In this document: positions 8,419 through 17,600 of the stretch, one piece after another
How the letters are laid out: every line of letters starts with the position of its first letter
Position numbering within the stretch: the stretch's first letter is position 1
DNA from: Hyphomicrobiales bacterium
GTDB lineage: Bacteria > Pseudomonadota > Alphaproteobacteria > Rhizobiales > Rhizobiaceae
DNA length: 64,000 bases
Direction: 5' to 3'
Assembly: GCA_900472925.1 (NCBI GenBank)
Contig: UCJU01000003.1
Location: 331,685-395,684, forward strand
Notes under the pieces: generated by a model
Told to the model about the DNA's origin: nothing
Seen by the model: only the letters and a program-made list of their open reading frames with translations
Database searches by the model: none
Translations under genes and position numbers: made by a program

Positions 8419-9054
8419 TCAGAATGCAAGTCTTTCCACATCCTGACGCAGAATGGGCAAGAGAATGTCTTCAAACCACGGATTTTTCTTCAGCCAGGCG
8501 CTGTTACGCCAGCTTGGGTGCGGTAAAGGCAGAACAGGAACGCCAGAGTTGGCGTATCGGTAGCTTCGCCAGTTCTGCACCGTCTCCGTCATCGTCTTCA
8601 TGCGTCTCTGCCCCAGATGCCAGCTCTGCGCATACTGACCGATCGCCAGAATGAGCTCGATCTGCGGCATTGCCTGCATGACACTGTCGCGCCAGCGGGG
8701 CGCGCATTCCAGCCTTGGTGGCAAGTCGCTGCCCTTGGCGTCATAGCCGGGAAAACAAAAACCCATCGGCACGATGGCAAACTTGTCGGCATCATAGAAA
8801 CTGTCACGGTCAACGTTCAGCCAGTCCCGCAGCCGGTTGCCTGATGCATCGTTAAAGGGCAAGCCGCTTTCGTGAACCCGCAGTCCCGGAGCCTGACCTG
8901 CAATCAGGATTTTTGCGGCACCGGAAATGACGGCGACTGGACGCGGCTCATGTGGCAGTCGATCCGTATCGCCTTTCAGCGGAGCATCACGGCAGATCCG
9001 ACATCGCGCAATATCCTGTCGCAGGGTTGATATCTGTTCTTGTTTTTCCAACAT
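8419..9054 (-). CDS. Uracil-DNA glycosylase superfamily protein, probable 4Fe-4S type
   Basis: A 211-residue protein of the uracil-DNA glycosylase superfamily, which removes uracil from DNA. Motif A is ILIAGQAPGLRVHESG at residues 49-64, and motif B is LPLPHPSWRNS near residue 180. Four cysteines, C18 and C21 (CRIC) plus C100 and C117 (16 residues apart), match the spacing of the iron-sulfur cluster of family 4 enzymes. Motif A has Gln where family 4 usually has Glu (GEAPG), so the subfamily differs from the textbook type. It lies 9 bases downstream of the thermonuclease-like gene on the same strand, perhaps as an operon. Confidence 0.85.
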   Translation of the reverse strand: MLEKQEQISTLRQDIARCRICRDAPLKGDTDRLPHEPRPVAVISGAAKILIAGQAPGLRVHESGLPFNDASGNRLRDWLNVDRDSFYDADKFAIVPMGFCFPGYDAKGSDLPPRLECAPRWRDSVMQAMPQIELILAIGQYAQSWHLGQRRMKTMTETVQNWRSYRYANSGVPVLPLPHPSWRNSAWLKKNPWFEDILLPILRQDVERLAF

Positions 9055-9063
9055 CGAAAAAGC

Positions 9064-9642
9064 CTACCAGCCAAGAACATGACGGACCAGACCGAACACA
9101 CCCGCGAGCGGCACATCCATATCTGCCGCCTTGTGTTCGCGCCTCCAGTCTCTCGGATTCTCGAACGTCCCCGACCACACCCCTGCCCGCCGGTTCTGCG
9201 CCAATGCCTGCTCACGGGAAAACAGGAAATATTCCGTCGTCACCGCAAATCCTGCTGCCACCATGTCGCCCGCGATATCCTTGCCACCGGCCGAACAGCG
9301 AACCAGCAGGCGCTGATAACGATCCTTATCATTGCCAGAACACTCGACCGTCCCGGTTTGCAGAAGTGTCTTCAGATAGTCTTTGGCCTGCACGCCGCAC
9401 GGCCATTCGGCACCATCACGCATACAGCTCTGGCCCATCTCCGGCGCATCGATGCCAATCAGACGAAGCCGTTTGCCGCCATGGGCAAGGGTGTCGCCGT
9501 CCACCGCGCTGAACCGGCCTCCAAAACGCTCCTGGCCGACACTATCCAGCTTTGCGGCAATCAGCGTGCCCATCACCAGAATGAGAGCTGCGATGATGCC
9601 ATCCTTGAGAAATCGCAAGGGCTTACGTGAGACATCCCTCAT
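9064..9642 (-). CDS. Membrane-anchored staphylococcal nuclease-like (thermonuclease) protein
   Basis: About 192 residues: an N-terminal hydrophobic segment (GIIAALILVMGTLIAAKL), signal anchor or uncleaved signal, then an SNase-like domain. Family motifs are visible: AVDGDTL, RLRLIGIDAPEMGQSC and DKDRYQRLLVRC, carrying the usual acidic and arginine catalytic positions. It probably acts outside the cytoplasm. The ATG at 9642 is used, but an in-frame TTG at 9672 with AAAGGA five bases before it is a real alternative that adds ten residues. The gene precedes the uracil-DNA glycosylase gene by 9 bases. Confidence 0.85.
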   Translation of the reverse strand: MRDVSRKPLRFLKDGIIAALILVMGTLIAAKLDSVGQERFGGRFSAVDGDTLAHGGKRLRLIGIDAPEMGQSCMRDGAEWPCGVQAKDYLKTLLQTGTVECSGNDKDRYQRLLVRCSAGGKDIAGDMVAAGFAVTTEYFLFSREQALAQNRRAGVWSGTFENPRDWRREHKAADMDVPLAGVFGLVRHVLGW

Positions 9643-9749
9643 GTACCAACAAACCCTTTTCAGAAATGGCAAACAAATCCTTTAACGGCAGCATCTTCTT
9701 AAGATTTTGCCACTAGGCTGCAAGTCTTTAGATCACCAGCGTTGTGTCA

Positions 9750-11285
9750 ATGAGTAAAAGCGCTAGCAGCACTGCCGACAAGAACATCGTCGACCGGTCA
9801 CGGACGCGGCGCAACAAGGCTGTCTTCGAGACGGTGAAGTTGACGCGTGAGCGCTTGCAATATGGACCGATCGGCACCAACGTCTTCGAACGTGACATGC
9901 TGCAAATGCATATTGCAGAGACGTTGCAGAGCGCGACGATCATGCCTTTGTTCATCGTGCTCGCAACAGGCGTCGGCATCTACATCAGCCGTGACCCGCA
10001 AACGCTGGGCTGGGCCGTGCTGGCGCTGACAGCGCATGCACTGGCACTCATCTTTGCGCGAAAGGCCTCGAGGCAGGGGGTCAATGCCTCCAATCTCTCG
10101 GCATGGCACAGGATATTCCTGACAACTCAAATCGTCATAGGTCTCGTCTGGGTGATTTTTGCGCTCCAGAACATCGAGACAGGCGACGCTTCTCTCATTA
10201 CCTTCTACAAGGGCGCTACCCTTCTGATTGCTCTTTCGATTACGGCCACATCCAATTTCCTGCTGCGGCGTGCGACGTTGATGACGTTCCTGCCGGTGCT
10301 TGTCGCGCTGAGCGTGACCGCTGCTCTGTCTCGAAATCCGATGGAAATCGGCCTCGCATTGATGTTTGCGCTGGGAATGCTGTTTTGCCACCACCTGACG
10401 AAACGGCTCTATCTGACCAACCTCAAGCTTCTGTCCTTCCAGTCCGAAAAAGACGATCTGATTGCGGAACTGGAAGTCGCAAAATCCATGTCGGATGAAG
10501 CACGGCGGCGGGCCGAAGAAGCCAATATGGCCAAATCCCGCTTCCTCGCCTCTATGTCTCATGAGTTGCGCACGCCGCTCAATGCTATCCTCGGCTTCTC
10601 GGAGGTCATGGCGTCTGAGGTGCTGGGACCTCTCAACAACCCGCTTTATAAAGAGTATTCCGGCGATATTCACCGTTCCGGCCAGCATCTGTTGGATCTG
10701 ATCAACGAAATTCTTGATCTTTCCCGTATCGAGGCTGGTCGCTATGACCTGCATGAGGAAGCCGTGGCGCTTCTGGAAATCGCGGATGATTGCGTCGGCA
10801 TGATCCAGTTGCGCGCGCGCGGCAAGAATATTCGCATTTCACAACAGTTCGAAACCACCCTGCCCCATGTCTGGGCGGATGAAAAAGCAATCCGTCAGGT
10901 CATCCTCAACCTGCTGTCCAACGCGGTCAAATTCACCCCTCAAGGCGGCGAGATCTTCATCAAGGCAGGCTGGACGGCGGGTGGCGGGCAATATGTCTCC
11001 ATCAAGGATAACGGCCCAGGTATTCCGGAAGAGGAAATTCCAGTCGTTCTGTCAGCCTTCGGTCAGGGCTCCATCGCCATCAAGAGCGCCGAACAGGGCA
11101 CTGGCCTCGGCCTACCGATCGTCCAGGCCATTCTGGCAAAGCATGACGGTCAGTTCGTGCTGAAATCAAGGCTGCGTGAAGGTACGGAAGTGATTGCCAT
11201 TCTGCCGGCAAAGCGCGTGTTGCAGAGCATCCCGGCCGTCGAAGACGTGCAGGTGGTTCAACCGCGCAAACGCTCTTTCGCCTAA
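9750..11285 (+). CDS. PleC/DivJ/PdhS-like membrane sensor histidine kinase
   Basis: A 511-residue histidine kinase. Residues ~60-215 contain about six hydrophobic segments, followed by a coiled linker (~230-262). The dimerisation box is MSHELRTPLNAILGFSEVM with the phosphoacceptor H271. The ATPase domain has the N box (LNLLSNAVKFTP), G1 (DNGPGIP) and G2 (GTGLGLP). The stretch after the H box (GPLNNPLYKEYSGDIHRSG) is typical of the PleC/DivJ/PdhS group that acts on DivK in alphaproteobacterial cell-cycle control. No receiver domain and no cognate regulator gene are adjacent. The end overlaps the convergent dgkA end by 4 bases. The ATG at 9750 is preferred to a GTG two codons upstream. Confidence 0.88.
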   Translation: MSKSASSTADKNIVDRSRTRRNKAVFETVKLTRERLQYGPIGTNVFERDMLQMHIAETLQSATIMPLFIVLATGVGIYISRDPQTLGWAVLALTAHALALIFARKASRQGVNASNLSAWHRIFLTTQIVIGLVWVIFALQNIETGDASLITFYKGATLLIALSITATSNFLLRRATLMTFLPVLVALSVTAALSRNPMEIGLALMFALGMLFCHHLTKRLYLTNLKLLSFQSEKDDLIAELEVAKSMSDEARRRAEEANMAKSRFLASMSHELRTPLNAILGFSEVMASEVLGPLNNPLYKEYSGDIHRSGQHLLDLINEILDLSRIEAGRYDLHEEAVALLEIADDCVGMIQLRARGKNIRISQQFETTLPHVWADEKAIRQVILNLLSNAVKFTPQGGEIFIKAGWTAGGGQYVSIKDNGPGIPEEEIPVVLSAFGQGSIAIKSAEQGTGLGLPIVQAILAKHDGQFVLKSRLREGTEVIAILPAKRVLQSIPAVEDVQVVQPRKRSFA

Positions 11286-11701
11286 ATCACCACGGGCGAA
11301 AAGAACAATGTGCTGACAAGCGAGTAGAGCACGAAGCCACCATTTGCCAGCAACAGGCAAAACACCGCAAACGATCCGAGGTCCTTGGCGTTACGCGCCG
11401 CGGACGAAAACTCCGGCGAGACGCGATCAACGATTTCCTCGATTGCCGTGTTGAGGGATTCGACGGAAAAGAGCAAAAGCATCAGCACCGCGAATATCAG
11501 ATAATGCGCAACCGGCGCTCCGATCACGCCCAGCAAAACCAGTCCTGCACCGAAGGCCAGAACCTCATGGCGGAAGGCCGCTTCCTTCCACAGTCGTGAA
11601 AGCCCTTGAGCCGAATAACGCGCTGCGGCGAAGAGATGCCGAAAGCCGGTCTCCTTGTGGAAAACCGGTTCAGGCTGCGGGGAGCTGTTGGGCGTGTCCA
11701 T
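11282..11701 (-). CDS. dgkA: Diacylglycerol kinase
   Basis: Small integral membrane kinase, 139 residues, which phosphorylates diacylglycerol to phosphatidic acid in the inner membrane (lipid recycling). The signature SVESLNTAIEEIVDRVSPEF is followed by AARNAKDLGSFAV, which supply the metal and ATP ligands, with three membrane segments. There is an unusual polar N-terminal tail of about 20 residues. The ATG at 11701, preceded by GAGGTCATC, is 8 bases after the cobT stop; a longer frame would run into cobT. It is co-transcribed with cobT and overlaps the convergent histidine kinase gene by 4 bases. Confidence 0.93.
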   Translation of the reverse strand: MDTPNSSPQPEPVFHKETGFRHLFAAARYSAQGLSRLWKEAAFRHEVLAFGAGLVLLGVIGAPVAHYLIFAVLMLLLFSVESLNTAIEEIVDRVSPEFSSAARNAKDLGSFAVFCLLLANGGFVLYSLVSTLFFSPVVI

Positions 11702-11708
11702 GATGACC

Positions 11709-12731
11709 TCAGTGGTCGGTGCGAGTATCGACACCCGCTGCTGCGAAGGTCGCCATGCCCGAATGACAAGCTGCGGCGGATTTCACGATGCCAGCCGCCA
11801 GTGCAGCGCCGGTTCCCTCACCCAGCCGCATGCCAAGCGCTAGAAGTGGTGTCTTGCCAAGCTTTTCGACAGCAGCCAGATGTCCAGGCTCGCCGGAGAC
11901 ATGCCCGATGAGGCAATGATCGAGCGCGGCCGGGTTGGCGGCCTTCAGCAATGCGGCGGCGGCGGTTGCCACATAGCCATCGATGAGAACCGGAATTTTC
12001 TCGACACGCGCAGCCAGAATGGCACCGGCCATGGCGGCGATCTCACGGCCACCCAGACGGCGCATGATCTCCAGCGGATCGGACAGATGGTCCTTGTGAA
12101 ATTCGACGGCAGCTTTCACTGCGGCAATCTTGCGTGCCATCACATCGCCTTCCGAGCCCGTGCCTGGGCCTGTCCAGTCTTCGGCCGTACCGCCGTAAAG
12201 CGCGAGATTGATCGCAGCGGCAATAGTGGTGTTGCCGATGCCCATTTCACCGATGCAGAGAAGATCGGTGCCACCGGCGATCGCTTCCATCCCGAACGCC
12301 ATCGTGGCTGCGCAATCGCGCTCCGACAACGCAGGCTCGCAGGTGATGTCACCGGTTGGGTAATCCAGCGCCAGATCGAAAATCTTCAGACCGAGATCAT
12401 GCGTGACGCAAATCTGGTTGATAGCGGCACCGCCAGCGGCAAAGTTTTCCACCATCTGCTGCGTCACGGATGAGGGATACGGCGTGACCCCATGCCTGAC
12501 AACCCCATGGTTTCCCGCAAAAATCGCCACCAGCGGACGGTTCACGGCAGGTGCGCGACCGGACCATGCGGCCAGCCACATGGCAATTTCTTCCAGACGT
12601 CCCAGCGAACCGGCGGGCTTGGTCAATTGGGCGTTACGCTCCTTGGCAGCGACGAGCGCGAAAGTATCCGAGCCTGGCAGGTCGCGCAGAAGCGTACGAA
12701 AATCATCAAAAGGCAGTCCGCTCATGCTCAT
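11709..12731 (-). CDS. cobT: Nicotinate-nucleotide--dimethylbenzimidazole phosphoribosyltransferase
   Basis: CobT activates 5,6-dimethylbenzimidazole to alpha-ribazole phosphate, which forms the lower ligand of cobalamin. The 340 residues have the family motifs GEMGIGNTTIAAAI in the middle and LGMRLGEGTGAALA near the end, where the conserved Glu is the catalytic base. It is divergent from cobS, the next enzyme in nucleotide-loop assembly, and upstream of dgkA. This pairs with the B12-dependent reductase NrdJ at the right end of the window. The first of two close ATG codons is used. No cobalamin riboswitch could be recognised in the 136-base region shared with cobS. Confidence 0.95.
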   Translation of the reverse strand: MSMSGLPFDDFRTLLRDLPGSDTFALVAAKERNAQLTKPAGSLGRLEEIAMWLAAWSGRAPAVNRPLVAIFAGNHGVVRHGVTPYPSSVTQQMVENFAAGGAAINQICVTHDLGLKIFDLALDYPTGDITCEPALSERDCAATMAFGMEAIAGGTDLLCIGEMGIGNTTIAAAINLALYGGTAEDWTGPGTGSEGDVMARKIAAVKAAVEFHKDHLSDPLEIMRRLGGREIAAMAGAILAARVEKIPVLIDGYVATAAAALLKAANPAALDHCLIGHVSGEPGHLAAVEKLGKTPLLALGMRLGEGTGAALAAGIVKSAAACHSGMATFAAAGVDTRTDH

Positions 12732-12867
12732 GATATCTGTCTTTCTGGTGGTGCCGGATGCTTGTGTTTTCCGGCAAATCGGTCTTTGTTGCGCTTCTCA
12801 TAATCGGGGATGCGCGGAGGAACAACCTCAAATGCAACAAGCGCCTCCTTAACTAAAGGAGAGACGA

Positions 12868-13650
12868 TTGCGGGTCGGGGATTTTCTGACGGATATGATG
12901 CGCTCGCTGAGCTTTCTCAGTCGTATTCCCGTAAACGATATCTTCTTCGAAGACGACCATCGCCCCTTGGGCCAGATGGTGCGCGCCTTCCCCGTGGCGG
13001 GCATTCTGATCGCGCTGCCTGCGGCATCCTTGGCAGCCCTTTTCACATGGCTGAATGCAGACCCGCTGATGTCCGCCGCCATCGTGCTCGCCGTCGCCAC
13101 CTTGATGACAGGTGCGTTGCATGAGGACGGTCTTGCAGACACCGCAGACGGTTTTGGCGGCGGGCGAACGAAAGAGCGGGCTCTCGACATCATGAAAGAC
13201 AGCCGCATCGGCACCTATGGAGCGATTGCGCTGGTACTGTCATTTCTTATCAGGGCAGCGGCCATCTCGGCCCTGATGCGTGACCTGTCTCCTCTTGCGG
13301 TCGCGGCTTGCCTGATTGCCACTGCCTGCCTCAGCCGCGGCCTTATGGTCTGGCACTGGCAGGCGCTGCCACCGGCCAGAGAAGGCGGCATCGCGGCAAT
13401 GGCGGGTCAACCGGGCGAGCGTGAACGCAAGGGTGCCATCACCTACGGTTTCTGTATCGCCGTTTTTCTCTGCCTGTCATTTTTTCAGCCAGTGATTCTG
13501 GTTTTGGCACTGGCTGCACTTTTCGGCGTCACCCATCTCTTCAATCGTATGTGCGATCGTAAAATCGACGGCCACACCGGTGACACCATCGGCGCCACGC
13601 AACAGATCACAGAGATTGTGATGCTGGTCGCACTTGCTCTCATTGCGTGA
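12868..13650 (+). CDS. cobS: Adenosylcobinamide-GDP ribazoletransferase (cobalamin synthase)
   Basis: Integral membrane enzyme that joins adenosylcobinamide-GDP with alpha-ribazole to give adenosylcobalamin (phosphate), the last assembly step; also called CobV in some alphaproteobacteria. The 260 residues have about six hydrophobic segments and the conserved EDGLADTADGFGGGRTKE followed by KDSRIGTYGA, plus the C-terminal DGHTGDTIGATQQ. It starts with TTG at 12868, preceded by AAAGGAGAGACGA. It is divergent from cobT and followed closely by DUF1289 and protease genes on the same strand, probably one transcript. Confidence 0.95.
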   Translation: MRVGDFLTDMMRSLSFLSRIPVNDIFFEDDHRPLGQMVRAFPVAGILIALPAASLAALFTWLNADPLMSAAIVLAVATLMTGALHEDGLADTADGFGGGRTKERALDIMKDSRIGTYGAIALVLSFLIRAAAISALMRDLSPLAVAACLIATACLSRGLMVWHWQALPPAREGGIAAMAGQPGERERKGAITYGFCIAVFLCLSFFQPVILVLALAALFGVTHLFNRMCDRKIDGHTGDTIGATQQITEIVMLVALALIA

Positions 13651-13667
13651 CATGCAGATATAGCCTG

Positions 13668-13862
13668 ATGGAAACACCTTGCATCAATATCTGCTCACTT
13701 GAAACGCCTGATGGGTCTTGCGCTGGCTGCTACCGAAGCATCGATGAGATCATGAACTGGTCACGATACACGGACGCTGAGCGGCGTGCGATTATGGAAG
13801 ACCTGCCGCGCCGATCAGACGATGGATACGGAAAGAGTAACGTGGAGATTGTGACGGCATGA
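13668..13862 (+). CDS. DUF1289 small cysteine protein
   Basis: A 64-residue protein with the DUF1289 pattern METPCINICSLE, then CAGCYRSIDEIMNWSRYTDAER. The four N-terminal cysteines suggest a bound metal or iron-sulfur cluster, but the function is unknown. The start at 13668 fits the family (which begins close to the PCINIC motif) better than the upstream in-frame start at 13647, which overlaps the cobS stop. Its stop overlaps the ATG of the protease gene (ATGA), so the two are translationally coupled. Confidence 0.85.
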   Translation: METPCINICSLETPDGSCAGCYRSIDEIMNWSRYTDAERRAIMEDLPRRSDDGYGKSNVEIVTA

Positions 13863-14566
13863 ACAGACTGATCTTCGTTTTCCTCGTGCTCGGTATTGGC
13901 CTCGCGCTGCTCATCATCAATAATGACAGTGGCCAAACCTTCGGTATCAGCAACGAGCAATTCGGACGCGCAGTCTATCTCGTGCCCATCGCAGCGCTTT
14001 TCTCCGCAGGAATATTGGCAGGCAATCGCGGCGGTTTGGGCGTGGTTGTGCGCCAACTCGCCATATGGCTCGTCATCATCCTCGGTCTCGTTGCGATCTA
14101 TCTGTATCGGTATGATTTCCAGCGCGTCGGTGAACGGGTTCTGGCAGGATTGATCCCGGGCCGCGCCGTTGTCGTCACGACCCAAAATGGCGAGCAGGAG
14201 GTCATTCTCAACAAGTCCATGAGCGGACATTTCGAGACAGATGCGAAAATCGATGGCCGGTCCGTGCATCTGCTCGTGGACACCGGTGCAAGTTCTGTGG
14301 TGCTGGCGAGAGCCGACGCCGAAGCGGTCGGCATCAATGTGGACGATCTCTCCTATTCGGTCACTGTCATGACCGCCAACGGGCGCACCTCAGCTGCACC
14401 CGTGCGCCTGTCCGAAATTGCCATCGGTCCGATCGTGCGGCGAAATGTATCGGCGCTGGTGGCGCAGGATGGACAGCTCGATCAGAGCCTGCTCGGAATG
14501 ACGTTCCTCTCCACTCTCGGATCGCTCCAGATGCAAACCGACGAATTAAGATTGCGGGATCGCTGA
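13859..14566 (+). CDS. Membrane-bound retropepsin-like (clan AA) aspartic protease
   Basis: A 235-residue protein of the TIGR02281 type. Residues 1-20, 38-55 and 65-83 are hydrophobic, giving a membrane-anchored N-terminus. A single aspartic protease domain follows, with the catalytic motif LLVDTGASSVVLA (D141), the flap region, and the C-terminal LLGMTFLSTLGS motif typical of retropepsins, which act as dimers. The active domain probably faces the periplasm. The substrate is unknown. The start overlaps the DUF1289 stop codon, placing it in the cobS-DUF1289 operon. Confidence 0.88.
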   Translation: MNRLIFVFLVLGIGLALLIINNDSGQTFGISNEQFGRAVYLVPIAALFSAGILAGNRGGLGVVVRQLAIWLVIILGLVAIYLYRYDFQRVGERVLAGLIPGRAVVVTTQNGEQEVILNKSMSGHFETDAKIDGRSVHLLVDTGASSVVLARADAEAVGINVDDLSYSVTVMTANGRTSAAPVRLSEIAIGPIVRRNVSALVAQDGQLDQSLLGMTFLSTLGSLQMQTDELRLRDR

Positions 14567-14614
14567 CATCCCACCGGATGTCAGAAACCCTCAAGCCGCC
14601 TGAATCCGCATGTT

Positions 14615-17600
14615 TTATTGAAACTCGAATATCTGGCGGAACACACCGGGTGCAATCAGCGACAATGGGTTGATTGCAAGGCGTGGTGCATCCGTTTGCC
14701 CTGTCAGCTTGAAGGTAATGCCCAGCAAACCGCGATCACGACCGTTGCCAAGGAAAATACCGATAAAGGGCAGTTCGGCGAACAGACGATTGAGACCATA
14801 GGCGGGCATGAAGGTTCCCGTCATATCCATATTGCCGTTCTGATCCTTCACGATCCCCTGAAATGTCGCACCGATCTGCTCTCCGCGAATAACGCCGTTT
14901 TCGAGAGCGAGGGTTCCATTGACGTAGACCACCCGGGCAAAACCGCGCTGGAATTTTTCTGAGCTGACATCAATGTTGCGGCGAACCGCCGTGTTGAGGC
15001 TTCGGCCATCCTGCCCCGTCGGCGTGGCGACGATATCCTGGAGTTTGGCTTCGTTGAGAACGGCGAAATTCCGCAGATCGAGAGAGCCGCTCCAGTCGTT
15101 CCCGTTGGCCGTCGTCAGCGCCAGGTTGAGCAAGCCGCCCCGAACGCGAGAGTACAGATTGGTAAAGCGGGCAAACGAGCCTGCGTCGCTGCTTGTGAGA
15201 TTGATGGTGCCACCATCGCCGCGATTGGCGGTTTGCACGACAAGAGCCTGTCCCCTGCTGGTGACGGCCTTCAGGTCTATCGTTCGCAGCTTGCCATCGC
15301 GCAGATTGATGTCCGTGTTGACATTGCTCATCACCTCATCATTGAAACCGTAAATCTTGTCCAATTGCGTCTTGATGGAGAACGAACCAAAGTCACCGTT
15401 ACCGGAGGGTGACGGCGATGATGCGCCCGCAGTCTTGGCAGAAGAGCCGCGCAATCTTGCAATCAACGGCCTCAAGTCCGCGGACTTGCCGCTGGCATTC
15501 ACGGTATAGTTTTTCCGAGATGACGAGATGGCAACGGCGAAATCATCCTGAGGCGAAAGCTGGAAGCGGGTGAAGTTTGCAGATGTCAGACCGGACTTAT
15601 CGAAGCTCAAATCGCCAGCCGCACCGAAACCGTCACCTTTGAGGGAAAAATTGCTGATCGAGGTGCGTCCGTCGACCGTCTCCATCACGAAAGATGCGCT
15701 GGCAGGGATGCCCGCACCCTTTGTCCAGCCAATACCTGGCAACACGATGGAGGCATCGGACAAATCGAGCTTGACGGTCTGGCGGCGCATGTCGCTGCTG
15801 TTGATTTCAAGCAGCGTCGTGCCACCCAGAAGCTTGGTCAGCTCCGGTGCCAGCTTTGCGATCTGACCCGGCTCAAGTGTTGCCTTGAGCGCCAATTGAC
15901 GGCCGACAGTGCTGGCCTTACGGGTCGGCTGAACAAGATCGAGATCCATTGGAACATCATCGATCCGAGCCTTGCCCTTCAGGCGCAGCGCGTCATTGTC
16001 GATGGAAAGAGGACCATTGATCGACGTGATGGAGCGACCGGCGAAAGGTCGCGACAGCGAGACATCGGCGAGATCGAGGTTTGCAGTCCAGACGGGCGGC
16101 GGCGGGTCCTGGCTGGCAAGCAGGCCGATCGTCAGCTGCGCATTTGCCTGGACCTGACCGGTGAAATCGCCCGGTTTGAATTCCGTATCCTTCAGCGCGT
16201 TGATGGGTTGAAATGTGGCCAGTTCGGCCACCGCATCCGCATCCCCCGTGACGTTGATATTCACATCAGCCATCAACGGCTTTTGATAGACAGATTTTAT
16301 CGAAAAATTGCTGTTATCCAGGGCCAGCGTCCGGCCCGATGGGAAAAAGGATGTCGCCTTGATGATATTGACGTCGATTTTTTCACCGACCAGCTCGAAA
16401 TGGGCAGACGCATCGCGCAGCGGCGGTATGTCGCCTGCAACGTTCAGGCGTGTATTGTCCACATCGAATTTTATCTGCAATTCGCTTGCGGAAAGTTCCA
16501 ACGGGCAACCCGGCCCGCACATTCTGCCCTGAGGAATAAAGACCGCTATCGAGCCGTTTCTGATTGTACCGCCAAACAGGTTTGCGACCACCCAGGGACG
16601 CGCCTTGCGCGCCATCCAGAACGGCCACAACTGCTTGACCGCCGTGGCTTCCATCTTGGCTATCTGACCGCCAAAACTGATTTCCGGCGAGCCCTGCGGT
16701 GCGAAATGCACCTTCAGTGAACCAGCCATATCGCCAAGCGCGCTTTTTACATACAGACCGGGAACGTCGAGCTGGTGAGTCGTCTTGTTGAAGGTTCCGT
16801 CAGCTTCGAGGTTGAACGTCACCGGCCGTTCACCGCCCGCCTCTGCAACAGCGGTCGCCTGGTCCATGCGAATGCCGAGATCGAAGCCGTCAGGGCTGTC
16901 CTCGATATGGCCGCGAATGGGCAGAATTGTTTGCCCCAGCGTCAACCGAGAATTTTCGATGACGACGACATTGTTATCGAAGTCATAGCGGGTGTTGACC
17001 TGCCCATCGGATACGGGTTGCGCGTCGCCGCCAATATAGAGTTTGCCGTCGCCAATCGCGAGCGAGACCGAAAGCGCGGGCTTTGCCTCTCCCTGTTCAC
17101 GGGTTCCGTTGATGTTGACGCCGGCTTTGACGTTGAGCCCTTGATGCATCAGGCCTTCAGGATCATGCTGCTCCAGGAGTGGGCCGACATCGAAACCATC
17201 AAGCCGCGCCGTAAAGCCGTTGATACTTCCATTGGCGCCTTGTGCGGCCAGCGAAAGCGTGGCGACCTCACCATTAAATGCGACATTGCCGTCCAGCGAA
17301 TATCCGCCGGCACCATCAGGAACGAGAGACAGTTCCCTGAGGGAAATCGTCCGCAACTGGCCATCTTCTTTTGGCGGCAGACGAATGGCGATGTCCGAGA
17401 GATCGATTTCTTCCGTGCCGCTGCGCTGGAACGCCTGCGCAAAGCCATCTAGTTCGGTAAAGGCGACGTTCAGATAGGTGGGAATGTCATCGATACGCAT
17501 TTTTGCTAGGTCGATTCCCTTTCCTTTGGGCAAAAGCGCTGTGTCCAGTTCCATGCCACTGGCCTCGAGGCTCTGAACCGAGACGCGACCGGTCAAAAGC

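Noticed and set aside
12732-12867. Cobalamin riboswitch between cobT and cobS
   Set aside because: The shared region is only 136 bases and shows no B12 box.
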